Shown here: positions 57,924 through 64,000 of the stretch, one piece after another
Layout: each line of letters begins with the position of its first letter
How positions within the stretch are numbered: position 1 is the stretch's first letter
Assembly: GCF_027409185.1 (NCBI RefSeq)
Contig: NC_084469.1
Coordinates: 101,185,835-101,249,834 of the forward strand
Source of the DNA: Cynocephalus volans
Lineage: Eukaryota; Chordata; Mammalia; Dermoptera; Cynocephalidae
DNA length: 64,000 bases
Direction: 5' to 3'
Notes under the pieces: model-generated
Told to the model about the DNA's origin: nothing
Seen by the model: the letters and a program-made list of their open reading frames with translations, nothing else
Database searches by the model: none
Program-made: the position numbers and the translations under genes

Positions 57924-59257
57924 TCTTTTTTTTTTTTTTGAGGAATTTGAGGAACCACCAAACTGCTTTCCATAATGGCTATAATAATTTACAATATTAC
58001 ATTTTTGTGGTTGATTATTCTTTTTTTTTAACTTTTTGATTGTATATATTGAAGGCAGTCAATATGATGCTTTGATATACATATACAGAGTGAAATGATT
58101 ACTACAGTCAAGCAAATTAACATATCTATACCCTCACATAGTTACCTTGTATGAAGGTGAGGTACAAGCTCCTGAAATCTACTCTCTCAGAAAATTTCCA
58201 GTATATGATATAATATTTTAAACTATGGTCATTGTGCTTTATATTACATCTCTAGATTTATTCATTCTACATAATTGCAACTTTGTAGACGTTGACCAAC
58301 ACCACCCCATTCCACCACCACCCCAAACTCTGGTAACCACAGTTCTACACTCTGTTTCAGTATATTCAACATTATTAGATTCCACATATAAGTGAGACTG
58401 TGCAGGATTTTTCTTTCTGTGACAGGCATATTTTGATTAGCACAATTGTCCTCCGGGTTCATCCACTTTGTCACAAAAGACAGGATCTCCTTCCTTTTTA
58501 AGGCAGTATAATATTCATATACATATATGTATTTAATTTCTTTATTCATTCATCCATCAATGGTCACTTAGGTTGTTCCCCCATCTTGGCTATTGTGAAT
58601 AATTCTGCAGTGCAGATATCTCTGTAAGGTGCTGATTTCATTTGCCCTGGGTGTATACCCAGAAGAAGAATTGCTGTGTCATTTAGTAGTTCTATTTTTA
58701 ATTTTTAAAAGAAATTTATACTGTTTTCCCTAATGGCTGCACCCATGTATTTTCCCACCAACAGTGTACAAGAGTTCCCTTTTCTACACAAAATCAATAA
58801 TGCTTTTTATTCTTTGTCTTTTTGATAATAGTCATCTCAAAGGTGTGAGGCGATATCTCAATATGGTTCTGATGTGCACTTCCCAGATGCTGACCACCTT
58901 TTTCTATATATATTGGACATCTGTATGTCTTCTTTGGAAAAATGTTCATTCCAGTCCTATACCAATGTTTTAATTGGGTTATTGGTTTTTGGCTATTGAA
59001 TTGGTGAGTTCCATATATATTGACCCCTAGTCATGGTTTTCCAATATTTTCTACCATTGCATAGGCTACCTCTTCTTTCGTTGATTGTTTCCTTTGCTGT
59101 ACAGAAGCTTTTTAGCTTTATGTACCACATCTTGTTTATTTTTGCTTTTGTTGCCTGAGCTTTAGGTGTGATATGCAAAAAAAAAAAAAAAAATTGTTTC
59201 CAAAGACAATGACAAGGAGCTTTCCCCTATGTTTTCTTCTAGGAGTTTTATGGCTTC
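57924..59257 (-). mobile_element. Old L1M-type LINE-1 continuation and 3' end, minus strand
   Basis: 57924-58010 continues the old copy interrupted at 52134 ('gaggaaccaccaaactgctttccataatggctataata'). 58030-59257 is another old LINE-1: 3'UTR (58040-58300), then ORF2 in reverse ('gtatattcaacattattag', 'tggctattgtgaataattctgcagtgcag', 'ttgattgtttcctttgctgtacagaagctttttagc'). A 16-17 bp A-run sits at 59177-59193. No frame is intact. Confidence 0.75.
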
Positions 59258-59322
59258 AGGTCTGGTGATTTGAACCCTTGACCTTGGTGTTACCAACATA
59301 GAGCTCTAACCAACTGAGCACT
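59258..59322 (-). mobile_element. tRNA-Ile-derived SINE fragment, minus strand
   Basis: 'tggtgatttgaacccttgaccttggtgttaccaacatagagctctaaccaactgagca' is the reverse complement of the SINE head (A and B boxes). The tail and outer ends are missing or unrecognisable. Confidence 0.7.
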
Positions 59323-59499
59323 GTTACTTAAAACTCTCTGTCAGATAATCCATTTATCTCCATTTAATTAGGGTCAGTTTCTGGACATTTATTCTTTTAT
59401 TTAAAATGTATTTCCCTCTTTCTTCATCTTCCTTGAATTTCTTTGTTTCTTTCTTTTTCTTTCTTTCTTTGTCTATTTTTTTAATGTTTTGTTTTGCTT
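59323..59499. other. Short unassigned stretch with a CTTT tract
   Basis: 59440-59475 is CTTT-rich and probably derives from the poly-A tail (reverse strand) of the LINE-1 that follows. Confidence 0.5.
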
Positions 59500-60390
59500 T
59501 TATTGGTTATGAATATTCATGGGGTAAAAAGAAAATTGTTACCACTTGTGCCTAAGATGTGATGGCCAGATCTGTGCTGGCAGCATGTCCATTATCACAA
59601 ACTGTGATTATACCCCATGTCCCCTCCTTAATTATCCCCTCAGCTATCCCCATCCACCCTTCCCATTTCCCTTTCTCCACTGTACTTTGTATCCCTAGGT
59701 ATGCTCTCTCCCTCTGTAAGTCCAATGTACCGCTGTGGTCTTCCTTTCCTTTCTTCTTTCTCTCTTGGCTCCCACTTATGAGTGAGCACATGTGGTATTT
59801 ATCCCTCTGTGCTTTGCTTATTTCACTCAACGTAAGTTTCTCCAAGCTCATCCATATTTTTGCAAATGGGAGAATTTCCTTCTTTTTTATGGCAGAGTAG
59901 TATTCCATAGTGTATATATACCACAGTTTCCTTATCCAATCATCCATCGATGGACATTTAGGTTGGCTCCATAGCTTGGCTATTGTAAACAGGACTGTGA
60001 TGAACTTGGGATTGCAGATATCCCTTCAATATGATGATTTCCATTCCCTTGTGTGTATACTCAGAAGTGGGATTGCTGGATCACATGGATGATCTATCTG
60101 TAGTTGTTTGAGAAATTTCCATACTGTTTTCCATAGTGGTTGTACTAATTTACAGTCCCACCACCAGTTCAGGAGTGTTCCCTTCTCTCCACACCCTCGC
60201 CAGCATTTGTTATTCTTATTCATTTTGATTATAGCCAGTCTAACTGGGGTGAATGTTATCTCAATCTGGTTTTAATTTGCATTTCCCTGATGACTAGTGA
60301 TGGTGAGCATTTTTTCATGTACCTACTTACCATTTGTATGTCTTCCTTTGAAAAATGTCTGTTCAGTTCCTTAGCCCAGTTTTTGTTTCA
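59500..60390 (-). mobile_element. 5'-truncated LINE-1, minus strand
   Basis: 3'UTR 59500-59770, then the ORF2 C-terminus: minus-strand frames 59947-59552 ('LWYIYTMEYYSAIKKKEILPFAK') and 60223-60026 ('[33 protein letters not shown]'). It ends abruptly at about 60390. The 3'UTR type is the same as at 13690 and 44642. Confidence 0.88.
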
Positions 60391-60845
60391 GTGCATTAAA
60401 TAAGACAGCCAATTCTTCCAGTCTTCTCAGACTAAACTTAAGTAGTAGATAAACCTCACCTATCAGCCTGGGCAGAGATTCTGGGAACCTATCAAACTTT
60501 CATGTCTGTCCAGAATACTGTCATTGTTCTCCATGGCCCCAGGAGATAAGAGTGTGCCAAGTCCCGTCAGTGACCTGAGACAGCTGAGATAAAATCCAGT
60601 CCTTCAAGGTAAACATGGAAAAGTTAGAATGCTGTATGTGTGCTCCAGTTTCTTCTGTTCTCAGAGAGAAGCTGGAAGGTGGAGTTTATCTCCCACTTGC
60701 TCTACATTAAGGTGGGGAGAGGATCTATGGCTAATAGCTTCACTTTCATTCAGATCACATATTCTTTGCTCTTCGTCATCTCCATTTTTTTTCTCTTGCT
60801 ACCTACTTCTGTATGAATTTTGTCAACATACAGGTTTTTGATATA
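60391..60845. other. Unassigned, LTR- or ERV-like stretch
   Basis: The phrases 'gagagaagctggaaggtggagtttatctcccacttgctctacatt' and 'tcttgctacctacttctgtatgaattttgtcaacatacaggttttt' look like an old mammalian repeat, probably ERV-derived, which I cannot name. Clear borders are absent. Confidence 0.35.
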
Positions 60846-62109
60846 TTAAAACTACCATGAGACAAGATGGCATTGTAACCCCATTAACTCAAATACATAA
60901 AATAATAGATAAAATACAAAAAAAACCCCACACTAACATATACAATATAAATGCCAAAGGCACAGGTACGCTTTGTTATTGAAAAATATGAGCAAACAGA
61001 AGACATTTGAACATTCCTGGGCTCCTTACTGTGGACATAGGGTAGCTGAAAGTTTTAAAATGGCATCTAAGGAAAAATGGAACCAATCAATCTGATGACT
61101 TAATATCTGGGTTTTAAAAATATTCTTAATATCACCAAGCAGCATTAAACGGTAAGTTGGTAAGGGCAACTGTAAACATGCCTGATGAAAAAGAGTGAGC
61201 CCACAGATGAGAAGAAAGGGAAGAAAAAAACCTAGTGGTTCAAATAGAATATGCATATCAAAACCTAAATAGTCACAGGGAAATATGATCCTAAAAGAGT
61301 GAACCTACCAAATCAATAATCAGAACATGAAAGTACTCGTATAGAGTGGCATAATGAGAATTTGAAAATAAATGCTTGCTTTTTGAGTCTGGCTTCTATA
61401 TTTCAGAATACTGCCTTTTATATTCATACCAGTTGTTGCATATATCAGTCCCTCACTCCTTTTTAATGCTACACAGTATTCTAGCATAATACTATATCGC
61501 AGTTTATTTATCCATTCACCCTGTAAGGCCATTTGGATTGTTTCTATTTTTCTCCATTGTGAATGGAGCTGCTATAAGTAATCATACACAGGGCTTCGTG
61601 ACATATAAGTCTATTTAAGGTATCATGAAAAAGTCAAAACTTAAAGATGGAGAACAGATAATTTGGTTCACTAACATGAGGGTTACTACAAAGAGGCTGC
61701 AGAAAGTAGGTTACTTGGAGGTGGTGTAACTTCTCTGTGTTCTGAATGCAGCAGTGGTTACAATTCTATACATTAGCTCAAATTCAAAGAACAGTAAACA
61801 AAGTTCATTTTACTGAATAATAAATTTAAAATTAGTTTTTAAAAGAGTAATACACAAGTATATTTTGCATCCTCAAAGATTAAGAACATAAAATTATGTA
61901 GTTTAAAAATTACAAAGTTCCTAAGAGACATTTTTGCACCCATCTTCATACTCAACCTATTCACAATATTCAGGAGGTGAAAGAATCCCCATTGTCCATC
62001 AATGGATGAATGTATACACAAAATGTGGTATATACATACTAAGGAATATCATTGACCCTTCAAGGAAATAGCAAATTTTATGTGTTTGAGTGAATGAATA
62101 ATAAGACAA
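60846..62109. other. AT-rich DNA with old LINE-1 fragments
   Basis: 61380-61600 reads reverse LINE-1 ORF2 ('tttaatgctacacagtattctagcataatactatatcgcagtttatttatccattcaccctg'). 61930-62090 reads plus-strand LINE-1 ORF2 end ('aatccccattgtccatcaatggatgaatgtatacacaaaatgtggtatatac'). The rest is unassigned. No gene. Confidence 0.5.
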
Positions 62110-64000
62110 TGATGTTCAATCTTATTACCACTCTCATAGCATGAATACGATCAAATATTGGCAATTTCACAGGAGAGAAGCACCTCATAGAAAACAAAGA
62201 GGAACATAAAAGAAAGTGAGAAGTACAGGATTCAGGACAGTGGGTTTGCCACTGGAAGGGGGCAGAGTGATGCGAGAGGGAGATCCATCCATTGGGTTCT
62301 ACGGAGACAATATTACCTTATCTTTAACCCCTGGATATATACATGTGATTTTATTATATTACTATTCTCCCAGAACTACAAGTAGATTTTATGTACTACT
62401 TTATATATCATAATATAAGAAGTAAAATTAAAGAAAGGGTTTTTATACTTCTAACCCTCAATGTATTTTCCCATCTTCTTGTAATATTAAGGTCGTGAAT
62501 TTCAGACTTCACAGTTCATCAAAATTTTTGAAAGTGCTTATTAAAAATTCTTGTATGTTGCATGTCTTTCAGAGATTCAATGTCAGTAGGTCCTGGTGAG
62601 GTCAAGAACCCTCTCTATGAGGAAAGGTCTCAAGTGATTTATCTCTGTAGCTGTTCTGTGAACATTAATAGAGGAAATTCAATGTGAGGTGATACCATGA
62701 ATTCCAGGAAAGGAGCTGTTAACCAAAAGTTTTAGTGAAAACAAAACCACCCCCTCAACCTCTTATGACAACCACAACAGAAAGATCTCCACCCACTCCT
62801 TTGATTCTCTTTTGACACCTCATTTTCAGCCCACTCTTCCAGAGATAGTTCTGGTTAATGGCCCCACTTTCTGTTGTGCTTATGGGGAAAGTGATGCCCC
62901 AAGTCTTGCCAACTTCCCTTTTCCCCTGTCTGATCTTACACTCAGCATCTCCTTCTCAAAGTAAAGTACTTTTCCATAGAATAAATTTCCCGTTGAAGAA
63001 AAATTAACAATATTTATGAGAGCCTGAAGACTGTATGCAGGCAATCCTCTAAGACTTCAGGATACAATTAATTTTATTCAATTACATATTTCTGTGTGAA
63101 CTCCAAAACAGATAAATAAGAAACAAAGGAAAATGAGATGACTATGGAGAAAAGTAGAAATTCAGATATATTCGTACAAACAAATTGGTAAAAAGATTTC
63201 AAAGAAAATAACCTGCCAGAAGATTATCAACCTTTGCCCTGCCTACCTAATAATTATTTTTGTTATATTAGTCAGACAAGAAAGCAGATGATAAATATAA
63301 CAACAAAAGAAAACAACTCTAATTGCTGAAGCAAGTGGTAAAAGTGTGTGAGACCAATAGTATTACAATATTATGATTATAGGAAAGATATGAAATGTAA
63401 TGTTATGGTTTATACTTTAAAGGGTACTTACTCTAGGTACAAGGCATTGTACTAAGTGTTTGTAGTACAATGTAGTATGTAATAAAGGGGCGAACTTCCC
63501 TGAAAGAATTACAGTCTAGGTGGTTATTTTCAGACTCTCACAGTCATCAGATTCTCATGTAATTTATTTCTTTTGCCAGAAATTAGACGAATAGTGAGCA
63601 TATGACCTGATTTTCAGTGATGTGAATGAAAGAAATATTTTCTGAATGACACTATAGAAATATCTATTATAAATTGATTCTATTCACAGCAGGTCCACAG
63701 AAGGACAGTCAGTTTTCTGTCTCTGGGCATCATGTCTGTGGATAATTCTTGCATCAGTTTAGAAATCTGGGTCGAAGAAGGAAATCAGCCTGACATGAAG
63801 ATACTTTATGGAGGAGTGACTGAATCCCTACAACACTGTTCCTATATATTACATAGCTCTGGAGTTCTTCTAATAAAACTCTACAAGAATGAGAGTTATC
63901 TTTTTTTTAAAAAAAAAAAAAAAAAGGAATTCAGAGCTACATAATATAGAGTATAGTCAATGTTTCTTTCTCTTATTAAAAAGAAGAGATTCCTCACGGA
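62110..64000 (-). repeat. OR-cluster duplicated 3' flank, copy C (runs off the window)
   Basis: Homologous to copies A and B (anchors given there). Near the right end, 'tttctttctcttattaaaaagaagagattcctcac' (63963-64000) matches 'ttactttctctcattagaaagaaacaaaggcttcctaac' (37221-37259) and the 47970 region. Those places lie about 600 bp downstream of the receptor stop codons. A minus-strand OR or pseudogene is therefore expected just to the right of the window. A T8-A18 run lies at 63901-63926. Confidence 0.75.

Noticed and set aside
57480-57975. Open frames of up to 153 codons through the CA repeat
   Set aside because: They join the LINE-1 5'UTR to a microsatellite (His-Thr and Cys-Val runs) in several phases at once. 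Not coding.
63901-63926. T8-A18 palindrome-like run as a terminator or hairpin
   Set aside because: It is a simple homopolymer joint in a duplicated noncoding flank. There is no transcription unit to terminate here.

Overview
This is an AT-rich, repeat-dominated stretch of a placental mammal nuclear genome. It holds part of an olfactory receptor (OR) cluster and no other protein gene I can support. Organism clues: (i) class II ORs of the family 7 type, (ii) LINE-1 copies of many ages, (iii) mammalian-wide MIR and MLT2-like repeats, and (iv) SINEs whose head is a tRNA-Ile copy ending in an AAT/GA-rich tail. From memory, tRNA-Ile-derived SINEs of this kind are typical of colugos (Dermoptera), so a colugo is my best guess. 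That is inference from one repeat family.

Layout. 1-3.1 kb: old repeats (SINE, MIR, a likely ERVL fragment). 3.1-7.0 kb: a LINE-1 on the minus strand that has lost its reverse transcriptase domain but keeps a 5'UTR built of ~135-bp tandem units. 7.0-8.7 kb: unassigned DNA and an old solitary-LTR-like sequence. 8.76-13.0 kb: a degenerate minus-strand gammaretrovirus-like endogenous retrovirus with a tRNA-Phe-type primer site; gag, protease, RT and RNase H remnants are visible, while integrase and env are gone. 13.0-16.5 kb: nested LINE-1 pieces, one with a 5' inversion, and a ~440-bp composite retroposon flanked by a 9-bp target duplication. 18.3-19.3 kb: intact OR gene 1 (minus). 19.4-34.7 kb: LINE-1 copies, an MLT2-like LTR with a long GATA/GACA microsatellite, a MIR, and a long CT tract. 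35.5-39.0 kb: OR pseudogene (minus) and flanks. 39-46.8 kb: more LINE-1, two SINEs and a displaced OR upstream block. 46.8-50.8 kb: intact OR gene 2 (minus) and flanks. 50.8-60.4 kb: a near-full-length LINE-1 nested in an older one. 62.1-64.0 kb: a third copy of the OR 3' flank.

The OR pseudogene, OR gene 2 and the flank at the right edge are products of tandem duplication. The 3' flanks at 35.5-37.8, 46.8-48.6 and 62.1-64.0 kb are recognisably the same sequence, so a further minus-strand OR is predicted to begin roughly 0.6 kb beyond the right edge. The ORs work independently: each would be chosen singly in an olfactory neuron to couple odorant binding to the olfactory G protein.

I did not find a new kind of biological system. 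The most unusual items are the three-unit composite retroposon, the conserved OR upstream block, and the precise deletion junctions in the endogenous retrovirus and LINE-1 copies. Boundaries of old repeats were judged by eye and are approximate; I could run no alignment or database search.
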